This document shows, one piece after another, positions 44,443 through 53,286 of a stretch of 64,000 nt of DNA. The translations under genes and the position numbers were made by a program. Under the pieces are notes generated by a model, which saw nothing but the letters and a program-made list of their open reading frames with translations, did no database searches and was not told the origin of the DNA. Numbering within the stretch: position 1 is the stretch's first letter; every line of letters starts with the position of its first letter. Origin of the DNA: an uncultured Pontibacter sp. (lineage in GTDB: Bacteria > Bacteroidota > Bacteroidia > Cytophagales > Hymenobacteraceae). The stretch is taken from NCBI RefSeq assembly GCF_947492645.1, contig NZ_CANLMZ010000001.1:248001-312000 (forward strand), in the 5' to 3' direction.

Positions 44443-44622
44443 ATGGTACAGGAACTTATTATACTTGTTGTTTTTCTGGCGGCGGCCTTTTACATGGGCC
44501 GTATGTTGTACCGCAGCTTTGCAGCCAAAAGTGGCTGCGTTAAGGGTTGCGGCACCGCCTGCTCTTCCATTGATTTTAAAAAGATACAGCAGGAACTCGA
44601 TAAGTCAATGGCAAAAAGTTAA
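44443..44622 (+). CDS. Small Cys-rich membrane protein (FeoB-associated type)
   Basis: A 59-residue protein: ATG at 44443, N-terminal helix MVQELIILVVFLAAAFYMG, a short basic turn, then three cysteines (Cys32, Cys36, Cys40 in CVKGCGTAC) and a charged C-terminus. Length and Cys arrangement match the 'FeoB-associated Cys-rich membrane protein' family. No feoA or feoB is in the window, so the link to iron transport is by analogy. It lies 34 bases after the inositol phosphatase gene on the same strand. Confidence 0.7.
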   Translation: MVQELIILVVFLAAAFYMGRMLYRSFAAKSGCVKGCGTACSSIDFKKIQQELDKSMAKS

Positions 44623-44774
44623 GCAGCAGCAGGTGCAAGTTGCATACTTTACTTATTGATTATCAGCAACTACTTCTCTCCCCTAAATCATTAATACTTA
44701 TAAACCCTGTATCCAAACTTTGTTTTTGCGTATAGTTCTATACTTACAAGTTGAACACAAAACATTTAATTGTT

Positions 44775-45113
44775 ATGCAAGATAAAGTTGAAGAAAGATC
44801 CCTTGTGAACGTACTTAACCGCCTGCGCAAAGATGGCTATAAGTATGATTTCAAAGTCTCTGGCGATGGCAGACTTTGTACCATGGAAGAAAAAGACATG
44901 TTTGGGCCGGAACAAGTGCGCATCGTAGATTTTTACCGTTTTGAGGGCGAGAGCAACCCCGACGATATGTCTATACTTTATGCTGTTGAAACCAGCAATG
45001 GCTTAAAAGGCACTATTTCGAACTCGTATGGCCCTTATGCCGATGAGGGAGTAGACAACTTCCTGAAGCAAGTGGAAGACATGGGTAAAAACCTGGATAA
45101 AAAAGACAGATAA
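44775..45113 (+). CDS. Conserved small protein, family mislabelled as PRPP synthetase
   Basis: A 112-residue cytoplasmic protein. VDFYRFEGESNPDDMSILYAVET followed by GLKGTISNSYGPYADEG matches a conserved Bacteroidota family often labelled 'phosphoribosylpyrophosphate synthetase' in databases. At this size it cannot be a full PRPP synthetase and the loop motifs of that enzyme are absent, so I treat that name as an error. ATG at 44775; the frame's 44751 TTG start is unlikely. Its stop codon lies inside the 45109-45155 hairpin. Confidence 0.72.
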   Translation: MQDKVEERSLVNVLNRLRKDGYKYDFKVSGDGRLCTMEEKDMFGPEQVRIVDFYRFEGESNPDDMSILYAVETSNGLKGTISNSYGPYADEGVDNFLKQVEDMGKNLDKKDR

Positions 45114-45155
45114 AATAACGAGGGCCGATACATTATCGGCCCTCGTTATTTTATC
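45109..45155. terminator. Very long perfect bidirectional terminator
   Basis: Arms of 22 bases (45109-45130 and 45134-45155) pair perfectly around a 3-base loop; central part GAGGGCCGATA with TATCGGCCCTC. The arms begin in the last codon and stop of the plus-strand gene. It separates it from the convergent MscS gene at 45173. Confidence 0.93.
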
Positions 45156-45172
45156 ATTTATAAGTATCGCTT

Positions 45173-46105
45173 CTATTCTTGCCCGTTTCCCCTTTGCTCG
45201 CTTTTATCTGCAGGCAGGTTTATGTCCTTTAATTCATCGCTGAGCCTATCGCCACCTTTTATAGCGAAATCAAGTGTACGGATAGGGAACGGAATAACAA
45301 TGCTGTTTTCATCAAAAGCTTTCTTGATACGGATAATGGCATCGCTTTTTGCGCTAACATAATCAAACTGGCGGCTGTAACTTACCCAGAAGCGTGCTTT
45401 AAAATTGATGGAGCTATCGCCGAAGGCATCGTACACAACCTCTATATCACGGTTTTTCTGCCGGTTTTTAACATCTTGTAGCGCCTCAATTACAACTGCC
45501 TGTACTCTCTCCAGATCTTCCCCATAAGACACGCCCACATCCAGGTCTACGCGCCGGGCACCATGATACGACAAGTTTGTTACCGGGTTCTCAAACACCA
45601 TCTTATTAGGAAGCTTTACGATCTCTCCGGTTGGTTTTCTAATGTCTATGGTGCGTAGTGTTATCCGCTCAATTATGCCAAAGTAATCATTTGTCTCGAT
45701 CATATCTCCTACGCCAAATGGCTTCTGAACGGCAATGATGATCCCTGATATAAAGTTTGCTGCAATATCCTGAAAGGCAAAACCCAGGGCTAAACCTAAA
45801 ATACCAACACCAGCCAATAAGGAAATAACCACTCTATCGAGCTTGAGCACGCTTAGCACAAAGAAAAAGCCAACAAGCAGCAGCGCCCAGTACAGCAGGT
45901 TAGATACTAAATTGTTTAAAGCTGCACTATGAGAAAAGCGGTTGATTACGTTATTAAGGCCATTGCGAATTAACTTTGCTACATAGAAAGTTAAAATAAG
46001 CAGAATAAAAGCCACAAATAAATTCGGAAGCAGTAATACAAGGTGGTTACCCCATATCTGTAGCTTATCGAGAAGCAGATCTAGCGCATTGTTTATATCT
46101 TTCAT
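45173..46105 (-). CDS. Mechanosensitive channel, MscS family
   Basis: A 310-residue inner-membrane channel that opens under membrane tension to release solutes in hypo-osmotic shock. Three helices (about 22-48, 68-88, 93-125); TM3 is the pore helix with LLAGVGILGLALGFAFQDIAANFISGI, the Gly/Ala packing pattern of MscS. The beta domain follows with PFGVGDMIE and VKLPNKMVFENPVTN. A cytoplasmic C-terminal tail of about 25 residues is polar. 32 bases downstream of the radical SAM gene, possibly the same transcript. Confidence 0.9.
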   Translation of the reverse strand: MKDINNALDLLLDKLQIWGNHLVLLLPNLFVAFILLILTFYVAKLIRNGLNNVINRFSHSAALNNLVSNLLYWALLLVGFFFVLSVLKLDRVVISLLAGVGILGLALGFAFQDIAANFISGIIIAVQKPFGVGDMIETNDYFGIIERITLRTIDIRKPTGEIVKLPNKMVFENPVTNLSYHGARRVDLDVGVSYGEDLERVQAVVIEALQDVKNRQKNRDIEVVYDAFGDSSINFKARFWVSYSRQFDYVSAKSDAIIRIKKAFDENSIVIPFPIRTLDFAIKGGDRLSDELKDINLPADKSEQRGNGQE

Positions 46106-46137
46106 CTAGTGGTGTAACTATGTTATTATTTGTGTGC

Positions 46138-47160
46138 TTAGGCCCATACTTTAGTGCCTTCGGTGCAGTTGCGGCACATTTCAATATCGGCACGCGAGCC
46201 TAGTACGGTTTGCCGGAAACGGTTATACGTTGGCCCACGCCACACATTTTTAAAATTGTTTTCCTTTAGGTCGCCTTGCCTGTAAGAGGCATCCTTGTCG
46301 AAGCAGCAAGGCACAACTAAGCCATCCCAGGTTATCACACACGAATGCCACATTTTCCAGCAATGGTTTAACAACTTGTTTTTTATAGCATAGCTGCCAT
46401 CCCCGTTGTTCTCGTACCTGGAGTAATAATCTATTGTGGGGATAAGCGGGGAGCCCTGCTGGTAATCGTATATTTGGGCTGTTTTAAATACAACCTCGTC
46501 TACACCTAACTCCTGCGCCAATTGCTGTACGTCTTGCAGCTGATGCTCGTTTGGTTTTACAACCAAAAACTGAAACATAACATGCGGTGTCTTAGACTTG
46601 AGCTCCTTCTTCCACTTTATAATGTTACGCGTACCTTCCAGCACCTTATCCAGGTTGCCGCCAACCCGGTAAGCCGCATAGGTTTCCTGGGTAGTTCCGT
46701 CAATCGATATAATGAGCCTGTCCAGGCCAGAGGCCACAGTTTTACGGGCAGTATCGTCGTTTAAAAAATGTGCGTTTGTGGATGTTGCTGTATAAATGCC
46801 TTTGCCGGATGCATACTTTACCAGCTCCAGAAAATTTTTGTGCAAGTATGGCTCACCCTGAAAATAGAAAATAAGGTATAGCAGCCGCTTGTGCAGTTGG
46901 TCTATAGTGCTTTTAAAAAGCTCGTCCTGCAGCATGCCAGTTGGCCTGGTAAACGACCGCAGTCCGCTGGGGCACTCGGGGCAACGCAGATTACAGGATG
47001 TTGTTGGCTCTAATGATATACTTAATGGCAGGCCCCAATGTACTGCCTTGCCCGTTATTTTAGAAACAATGTAACTGCTCACCACCTGAACTACATTAAA
47101 AGCACGTTGCGGCGTTAGTTTTGATAAGAAATTAAACCCGTCGGTAAGGTGCAGCTTCAT
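46138..47160 (-). CDS. Radical SAM / SPASM domain protein
   Basis: A 340-residue iron-sulfur enzyme. The radical SAM cluster is CNLRCPEC (Cys56, 60, 63) and the SPASM domain Cys motifs are CWKMWHSCVITWDGLVVPCCFD plus CRNC at the end. TATSTNAHFL and ISIDGTTQETYAAYR are typical SAM-binding and substrate strands. SPASM enzymes modify peptides or other substrates; no precursor peptide gene is visible beside it. It starts 118 bases downstream of the baeRF gene. Confidence 0.88.
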   Translation of the reverse strand: MKLHLTDGFNFLSKLTPQRAFNVVQVVSSYIVSKITGKAVHWGLPLSISLEPTTSCNLRCPECPSGLRSFTRPTGMLQDELFKSTIDQLHKRLLYLIFYFQGEPYLHKNFLELVKYASGKGIYTATSTNAHFLNDDTARKTVASGLDRLIISIDGTTQETYAAYRVGGNLDKVLEGTRNIIKWKKELKSKTPHVMFQFLVVKPNEHQLQDVQQLAQELGVDEVVFKTAQIYDYQQGSPLIPTIDYYSRYENNGDGSYAIKNKLLNHCWKMWHSCVITWDGLVVPCCFDKDASYRQGDLKENNFKNVWRGPTYNRFRQTVLGSRADIEMCRNCTEGTKVWA

Positions 47161-47215
47161 GCGTGTAGAATGGTTAAGGTATAAGCTAAGTATAAAGTAT
47201 ACTCCGGCAAAAAAA

Positions 47216-47237
47216 AGGGGCAGCTGTAGCTACCCCT
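47216..47237 (-). terminator. Terminator of the baeRF gene
   Basis: AGGGG (47216-47220) pairs with CCCCT (47233-47237), extended by AGCT/AGCT; the A run 47209-47216 is the minus-strand U tract. It lies 42 bases past the gene ending at 47279. Confidence 0.65.
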
Positions 47238-47278
47238 CTAAGTTATACTTTATGGTTTCAAACGCCAAAATTAGTATA

Positions 47279-48460
47279 TTAATACCTAAATAGCGCTTTT
47301 ACATTGCCTTGATTATCACTTATCTCGCTTAGGCCGTTATAGCTGTTAACATACACCTTACCACCTTGTGCTATTGTTTTTATAGCGGCCAGGTTAATCA
47401 GGTCGTGGTCTCCACGCTGGTATTCCTGATGCACGATAGCAGTAGCGCTTGCCGGATCATAGCTTCCCCAAACAGGCTGGCTAGGAGAAATGAACAAGGT
47501 ATCTACACGGCCATGTACTGCCTCTGCAGCCACGGTGGCCAGGTCCTCGGAAGTAGAGCCGGTGCCCGCCACGTTCTGGTAACGGTTAAGCGAATCGGTG
47601 TGGCTCTGCTGCATAATCGGCTTGATTAGCTTCAAGGCTTTTTCGTGTAGTGCATTGCCGTTATCGACGCCCTCATTGATGTTGATGTTATCCGGCACAA
47701 TGTTTTTATACTTGCTATGCGCTTTGTAAAGGCTGCAGTAGTGGTCCACACCGGCTAAAACCAATGGTTCGTGTGCATCGTGGAGTATCTTCTGCATGCT
47801 GTTGTCAATCTCTATCACAAACTCCCGCACACGCTCGTGCTCTTCGTCTCCTTTTGTAGAGCCAGGCCCGTGCACAATGTTAGTACCATTAACGGTAGTA
47901 GTGGAATGCGTAAAGTCCTGGTCATTGCCTTTTATATCAAACTTAAGCGCTTTGTTCATCGACTCCGGCACAAAAGAGCTGATATCAATCGGCCTGATCT
48001 TCTCGATAGTTGCTTCGTAAAACGCTACTTTTTCGCGGTACAGCGACAGTATAAAGAAGCGCCCGTTCTGGCTAAGTATAGGCAACACCGGAGTGAAGTA
48101 GAAGTGGTCTAACACATACACTACATCCGGCATGGCAATTGGCAAAGTATAGTGCTGCGAAAAGCCTTTGGTGATAAATACAGCTAAGCCTTCTGCCTGG
48201 TGGCGCCAAAAGTTTGTATCGCTTAGTAAGGCATCGGCGGGCTTTAAATATTCATCTATTTCAGCTTCAGGCACATCATGCCTTTCCAGTAAAGCCCTGG
48301 CTTCTTTTATTTTATTTTTGAAAAGTATGTTGTCCTGGCCGTTAAGGGTTTCCTGGCCAGCCCGGTGAGTTGGTATGAAGATAGAAATGCAAAGTGCATT
48401 TTGTGTGTTGTTCTGCACATTAAGCAGTTTCTCAATGTCATTTTTGTTGATCAATGCCAT
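47279..48460 (-). CDS. baeRF-type (bacterial release-factor-like) protein, family 3
   Basis: A 393-residue protein of the baeRF families, bacterial relatives of archaeo-eukaryotic release factor 1. CISIFIPTHRAGQETLNGQDN (about 24-44), FWRHQAEGLAVFITKGFSQHY and PVLPILSQNGRFFILSL are recognisable signatures of the Bacteroidota family-3 form. No GGQ tripeptide is present, so peptidyl-tRNA hydrolysis in the classical manner is doubtful. A ribosome-associated stress or rescue role is inference. Monocistronic with its own terminator. Confidence 0.75.
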   Translation of the reverse strand: MALINKNDIEKLLNVQNNTQNALCISIFIPTHRAGQETLNGQDNILFKNKIKEARALLERHDVPEAEIDEYLKPADALLSDTNFWRHQAEGLAVFITKGFSQHYTLPIAMPDVVYVLDHFYFTPVLPILSQNGRFFILSLYREKVAFYEATIEKIRPIDISSFVPESMNKALKFDIKGNDQDFTHSTTTVNGTNIVHGPGSTKGDEEHERVREFVIEIDNSMQKILHDAHEPLVLAGVDHYCSLYKAHSKYKNIVPDNININEGVDNGNALHEKALKLIKPIMQQSHTDSLNRYQNVAGTGSTSEDLATVAAEAVHGRVDTLFISPSQPVWGSYDPASATAIVHQEYQRGDHDLINLAAIKTIAQGGKVYVNSYNGLSEISDNQGNVKALFRY

Positions 48461-48610
48461 AGTTTGTTTTTGTTAAGTATAAGATCTGAAACAATGTCAT
48501 TTACTCATTTTAAAGGAGCAATAAGGGGTAGAAATTAAGTACGCATCTATAGTATGAACGGTTATTGATGCGCAAAAGATGAAGTTTCAGCTTAAATAGA
48601 GGTACAAAAA

Positions 48611-48643
48611 AACCGCTGGGCATTCTTGAAATGCCCAGCGGTT
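48611..48643 (-). terminator. Terminator of radA
   Basis: AACCGCTGGGCAT (48611-48623) and ATGCCCAGCGGTT (48631-48643) form a perfect 13-bp stem; A-rich 48604-48612 gives the minus-strand U tract. It lies 55 bases after the radA end. Confidence 0.85.
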
Positions 48644-48697
48644 AAATTTTTACTATAAAGCAGCAGCTATACCTCTGCCTATCAACTACATACTAAA

Positions 48698-50077
48698 TCA
48701 CCCAAACAAACTACTGAACACATCTTCTAACCTTCCGAAAGGATGTATGTTGATGGAGAACTTAGTCAGGTCGAGTCCTTTTTTATTGTACTTTGAGATG
48801 TAGATGTCCTTAAAGCCAAGTTTTTCTGCCTCGCTTATCCGGTTCTCTACCCGGTTTACGGCACGTATCTCTCCACCTAAGCCTACTTCAGCAGCAAAGC
48901 ACGAGGTGCTGGGAATGGCCATGTCCTCGAAAGAAGAAAGTATGGATGCGCAAACCGCCAGATCAAGGGCAGGGTCTTCTACTTTTAAACCCCCGGCAAT
49001 GTTCAGGAACACGTCCTGGGCGCCCAATTTATAACCGCCCCGCTTCTCCAGTACTGCCAGCAGCATGTTCAGGCGCTTGGCATCAAACCCGGTGCTTGCA
49101 CGCTGCGGCGTACCGTAAGTTGCAGGGCTAACCAAGCTCTGTACTTCTATCAGCAGGGGTCTGTTACCTTCTAGTGTTGCGCCAATCGATATTCCACTAA
49201 AAGCATCTTCGCGCTGCGTTATCAGTATTTCGGAGGGGTTGCTTACTTCTCTTAGCCCAGAGCCCAGCATTTCGTAAATACCCAACTCTGACGTAGAGCC
49301 AAACCGGTTTTTAGTTGTGCGGAGTATACGGTAGGTCATGTGCCGATCCCCTTCAAAGGTAAGCACCGTATCTACCATGTGTTCCAGTATTTTCGGGCCT
49401 GCCAGATTGCCTTCTTTGGTAATGTGGCCGATCAGGAAAACCGGTGTGCCGCTCTCTTTGGCAAACTTCAGTAGTTCGGCGGTGCACTCACGCACCTGGC
49501 TCACGCTACCGGCTCCTGCCTCTATAAAAGACGAGTGAAGCGTCTGGATTGAGTCTATTACCAGCACCTGCGGGCGTAGCTGCTCTATTTGCTTAAATAT
49601 ATTCTGTGTGCCTGTCTCGGTAAGTATAAAGCAGTCCGAAGTTTGAGCCATAAGGCGCTCTGCACGCATTTTTATTTGCTGTTCGCTTTCTTCGCCGCTT
49701 ACATACAGCACTCGTAACCCACTAAGGCTCAATGCAATTTGCAACATCAGCGTAGATTTACCAATACCGGGCTCGCCACCTATCAACACCATAGAACCGG
49801 GCACTATGCCACCTCCCAATACGCGGTTAAGCTCCTGGTCCGGCGTGATGATGCGGTGTTGTTCCTGGTAGCTTATATCTGCTATGGGCTTTGGTTTGTT
49901 AGATACTTGCGCCGTGCTGCTTCCTACTTTCCAGACGCCGGTAGGGGTGATTTCCTCACGCTGCACAACTTCTTCCACATAGGTGTTCCACTCGCCGCAG
50001 GCCGGGCACTTGCCTATCCATTTAGCTGACTGGGCGCCACAGTTCTGGCAGAAGTATGATGTTTTTATTTTGGCCAT
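48698..50077 (-). CDS. radA: DNA repair protein RadA (Sms)
   Basis: A 459-residue RecA-like ATPase promoting branch migration in recombination. The N-terminal zinc finger is CQNCGAQSAKWIGKCPACGEW (Cys10, 13, 24, 27); the Walker A is GGEPGIGKSTL; the RadA-specific KNRFG is in TTKNRFGSTSELGIYEM; a C-terminal Lon-like domain follows (LNIAGGLKVEDPALDLAV). Typical length. Confidence 0.97.
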   Translation of the reverse strand: MAKIKTSYFCQNCGAQSAKWIGKCPACGEWNTYVEEVVQREEITPTGVWKVGSSTAQVSNKPKPIADISYQEQHRIITPDQELNRVLGGGIVPGSMVLIGGEPGIGKSTLMLQIALSLSGLRVLYVSGEESEQQIKMRAERLMAQTSDCFILTETGTQNIFKQIEQLRPQVLVIDSIQTLHSSFIEAGAGSVSQVRECTAELLKFAKESGTPVFLIGHITKEGNLAGPKILEHMVDTVLTFEGDRHMTYRILRTTKNRFGSTSELGIYEMLGSGLREVSNPSEILITQREDAFSGISIGATLEGNRPLLIEVQSLVSPATYGTPQRASTGFDAKRLNMLLAVLEKRGGYKLGAQDVFLNIAGGLKVEDPALDLAVCASILSSFEDMAIPSTSCFAAEVGLGGEIRAVNRVENRISEAEKLGFKDIYISKYNKKGLDLTKFSINIHPFGRLEDVFSSLFG

Positions 50078-50141
50078 CTATAGTCGTTAATCGTGTTTTG
50101 CTAAACACATGCTTAGTAATTAGGCGCTGCTAAAGAATAAT

Positions 50142-53057
50142 TTATACCTCCTGCGCTACCTGCTCTTGCTTAAAGTATACTTTAAATGTGGTGCCTTCGC
50201 CTATTTCGCTGTTCACTTCTATGCGGCCACCGTTGTTCTCGATAATGCGCTTTACGATGTATAAACCAATACCTGTACCCTCTACATGGCTATGAAGACG
50301 CTTGAACATGGTAAACAGCTTGTCCTGCTGCTCTTTTTTAATGCCCAGGCCATTATCCTGCACCTCCAGTACTACAAAGCCTCCCTCGCGGTAAGTGCTA
50401 AGCTTAATCTCGGGCCTACGATCAGGGAATTTATACTTAATAGCATTTGAGACAAGATTATAGATGATACTGCGCAGGTTCTTACGGGCAAACAGCACAT
50501 CCTTTACCTGCAGGTCGGCTTCTATAACTGCATCAGCCGATCGTATAAGGCCACCTATATCCAAGGTAACATCTTGCAGGGCCACTTCAAAAGAAATAGG
50601 CTCAACAGCGGCATGCATTTCTTTCTGCACTTTTGTTATCTCAGCAAGGTCTGCAATAGTGCCTTTCAGTTTGTTGATGGAGCCCTGCACCATGTCCAGA
50701 ATCTGGAGGTCGCCGTCGTCGAGCTTTTCCTGCAACTCCTCCCGCAGCAAGGCAGCCAGTCCTTCCATGTTGGCGATAGGAGACTTCAGATCATGGGAGG
50801 CTGTGTATACAAAGTTGTCCAGGTCGTTGTTGATGCGCTGCAGCTCTTTGTTTTTGTCACTTAGCTCATCGTTGGTTAGCAGTAGCGCCTCTCGGGCTTT
50901 TACCAACTCGGTTACCTCTACGGCAAATACCAACACGGCCTCTATGTTATTGTGTGCATCAACCAAAGGTTGGCAGACCATGTTAAAGTATGCCTTTTGC
51001 TTACCCTTATTGCCCTCTATAGTTGCTTGTACTTCTTTACCGATAAATGGCTTGCCTGAGTTAAATACTGTTTCAATTCTTTCAAAGAATCCTATCCCTT
51101 CAGAGTCTGTGTGTGCCTCGTAAATTGTTTTACCAACCAAAGGGCGGTTGCCATACAATTTGCGATACTGGGAGTTAGCCAGCACATACTGGAAGTCCGG
51201 GGCTCGGACCAGGCCTACTACCGCAGGCACCTCCAGGAAAAGCTTTTGCAGGAGTTCTGCGTTCTGCTTCACCTTCCGTTCCGCTTCCTTCATCTCCGTT
51301 ATATCTATCACAGAGCCTATAAAACCGAAGAATTCTCCATTCGCATCAAAACGGGGAGTATCAGTTAGCACTACCCAACGGTACATGCCATCGTGGCGGC
51401 GCAACCTGAATTCCACTCTAAAAGCGGTGTGATTTTTAAGGGCTTTTTCAAAAACACTACTAATGCTCTTTACGTCCTCTGGATGGGCAACATCTTTCCA
51501 GGTAAGGTTCATGGTGTCTTCAAAGCTAAGGCCGGTAAAATCCATCCATTGCTTGTTCACATACTTAAACCGCCCTGATTCATCCCGCACTTTTATAATA
51601 ACCGGGGCACTATCAGCCATAATCCTAAAACGAGCCTCGCTTTCAATTAAAGCCTGCTGCGCGCGGTTCTCTTCCGTTATATCCCGTACCTCTACGATGG
51701 TAGCTTTTGGTATACCACTTTCCAGAATTGGCCGCGCGGCACACGTTACGCTAAAGAATGTGCCATCTTTGCGAATAAACACGTCTTCGTGGGCCCTTAC
51801 ATCGTTATTTGTTGGCAGCGCTCTATCAATCGGGCACTCTTCCATTGGGTAGTGCGATCCATCGGGGTGCTTGTAATGGATCATATCGTGCAGCGGCTTT
51901 TGCCTTATCTCCTCAAAAGTATAGCCTGTCATCTCTTCAGCCGCAGGGTTCATAAAGGTACAATACCCTCTTTCATCCATCATAAATAGTGCGGCAGTAG
52001 CATTATCTGTAATTGTCTGCTTCAGGCGGTTAGAGCGGCGCGTATTCGTTAAAGACCAGATAATGAAGAACATGAGCAAGCTTATGATACCACCGCCCAA
52101 AAGTATGAATTTCGGTAACTCGGCATCTGCTGACCTTCCAAAGTTCTGTTTTGATGTTACAAAAATACGCCAGGTATTATTGCCCACAGTTAGTGTATTT
52201 AGCTTACTAAAGCGCCTGTTATTTGCCGTGTGGTAATGCAGCGTTGTATCTGTGCTATACAACAGGGCATCTTCCGTAAGGTCAATCCCATCGTACAATT
52301 CCAGGTCTATATCCTTGAAATTATCACCCAGGATATTGGACACGAAATCTTTGGCCCTGAACGGACTGTATATAAATCCTTTTATAAGCTTTTGGCGGTC
52401 CTGGATAGATTGTGGGTCGGTGTTATTTTTGTAAACCGGCAAGTAAATAAGAAACCCTGCCTGCTCATCCTGCCCATCTTCCTGTACCAGGCGCACCTTT
52501 CCCGACATAGCAGGCTGTTTAGTATCGCGGGCAATGCGCATGGCTGATTGCCTGATAGGCTCACTAAACATATCGAAGCCAAAGGCGCGCAGGTTCCTGT
52601 CTGTGAACGGCTCCAGGTATACAATGGAAGTATAGGTTTTGCGGTTATTTTCGGGCCGCACCTTGTAATTTAAGTAGCCTTCTTTCTTAATTTTCTGCTC
52701 ATGCGCGGCCAACTCTTCTGGCCTAAGGTACTGGGCATATCCTAACCCTTGTATGCCCGGATAGTTCTCCTCCAGGTTTAGCGACTTGTAGTATAATCTC
52801 CAGGCTTTTCGCTCAACAGTATCAGAGGCAACAAACAGCGCCTTAGCACCTATAAGTATTTGGATATTGTCGTATATGCGCTTTTCTATAGCCTGTGTGG
52901 CTTGGTCGGCACGCACGCTGAAAAGCTTTTCGCTACGTTCTTCTGCCTTCCGCTTTGTTTCTGAATAGATAAAGAGCGTAAGCAAAAAGATCAGCAGGAA
53001 AGAGAAAATCGCTATAAAATAATCTTTAGCGAACTGTATAAGCCTGGCAGCTTTCAT
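50142..53057 (-). CDS. Hybrid-free sensor histidine kinase with CHASE and multiple PAS domains
   Basis: A 971-residue membrane kinase. TM1 about 12-32, a CHASE-type periplasmic domain (about 75-275, GIQGLGYAQYLRPEEL, FGFDMFSEPIRQSAM), TM2 about 312-332, then three PAS domains (about 345-455, 470-590, 600-710; each followed by a PAC-like EVRDITEEN / IGSVIDITEM / EVTELVK end). HisKA is TASHDLKSPIANMEGL (phospho-His near 752); HATPase_c has the N, G1 and G2 boxes (NAIKYK, DNGLGI, GTGIGLYIV). No receiver domain and no response regulator gene beside it, so it is an orphan kinase. Confidence 0.92.
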   Translation of the reverse strand: MKAARLIQFAKDYFIAIFSFLLIFLLTLFIYSETKRKAEERSEKLFSVRADQATQAIEKRIYDNIQILIGAKALFVASDTVERKAWRLYYKSLNLEENYPGIQGLGYAQYLRPEELAAHEQKIKKEGYLNYKVRPENNRKTYTSIVYLEPFTDRNLRAFGFDMFSEPIRQSAMRIARDTKQPAMSGKVRLVQEDGQDEQAGFLIYLPVYKNNTDPQSIQDRQKLIKGFIYSPFRAKDFVSNILGDNFKDIDLELYDGIDLTEDALLYSTDTTLHYHTANNRRFSKLNTLTVGNNTWRIFVTSKQNFGRSADAELPKFILLGGGIISLLMFFIIWSLTNTRRSNRLKQTITDNATAALFMMDERGYCTFMNPAAEEMTGYTFEEIRQKPLHDMIHYKHPDGSHYPMEECPIDRALPTNNDVRAHEDVFIRKDGTFFSVTCAARPILESGIPKATIVEVRDITEENRAQQALIESEARFRIMADSAPVIIKVRDESGRFKYVNKQWMDFTGLSFEDTMNLTWKDVAHPEDVKSISSVFEKALKNHTAFRVEFRLRRHDGMYRWVVLTDTPRFDANGEFFGFIGSVIDITEMKEAERKVKQNAELLQKLFLEVPAVVGLVRAPDFQYVLANSQYRKLYGNRPLVGKTIYEAHTDSEGIGFFERIETVFNSGKPFIGKEVQATIEGNKGKQKAYFNMVCQPLVDAHNNIEAVLVFAVEVTELVKAREALLLTNDELSDKNKELQRINNDLDNFVYTASHDLKSPIANMEGLAALLREELQEKLDDGDLQILDMVQGSINKLKGTIADLAEITKVQKEMHAAVEPISFEVALQDVTLDIGGLIRSADAVIEADLQVKDVLFARKNLRSIIYNLVSNAIKYKFPDRRPEIKLSTYREGGFVVLEVQDNGLGIKKEQQDKLFTMFKRLHSHVEGTGIGLYIVKRIIENNGGRIEVNSEIGEGTTFKVYFKQEQVAQEV

Positions 53058-53286
53058 AAGTCTTTAGTAAGTGCCTTCAAATCAAAATTTATAAGTGAAG
53101 ACTTCATTAAAGTAAAAAAGATTCATTAATGTACAATTTGCCTTTTCTCAAATATAATAAAAACGAACCGAAGCCATACCATTTAACTACAGCCAAAGGA
53201 GTAATAACTACGGCAAAAGTTTAATAGCCAAGGCATAAACCTAAAAATAACTATATTTAAAAAACATTCTTTAAATAAGCAAAACT

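Noticed and set aside
46138..47160. Ribosomally synthesised peptide cluster around the radical SAM/SPASM enzyme
   Set aside because: No short precursor frame with conserved leader, transporter or peptidase nearby.
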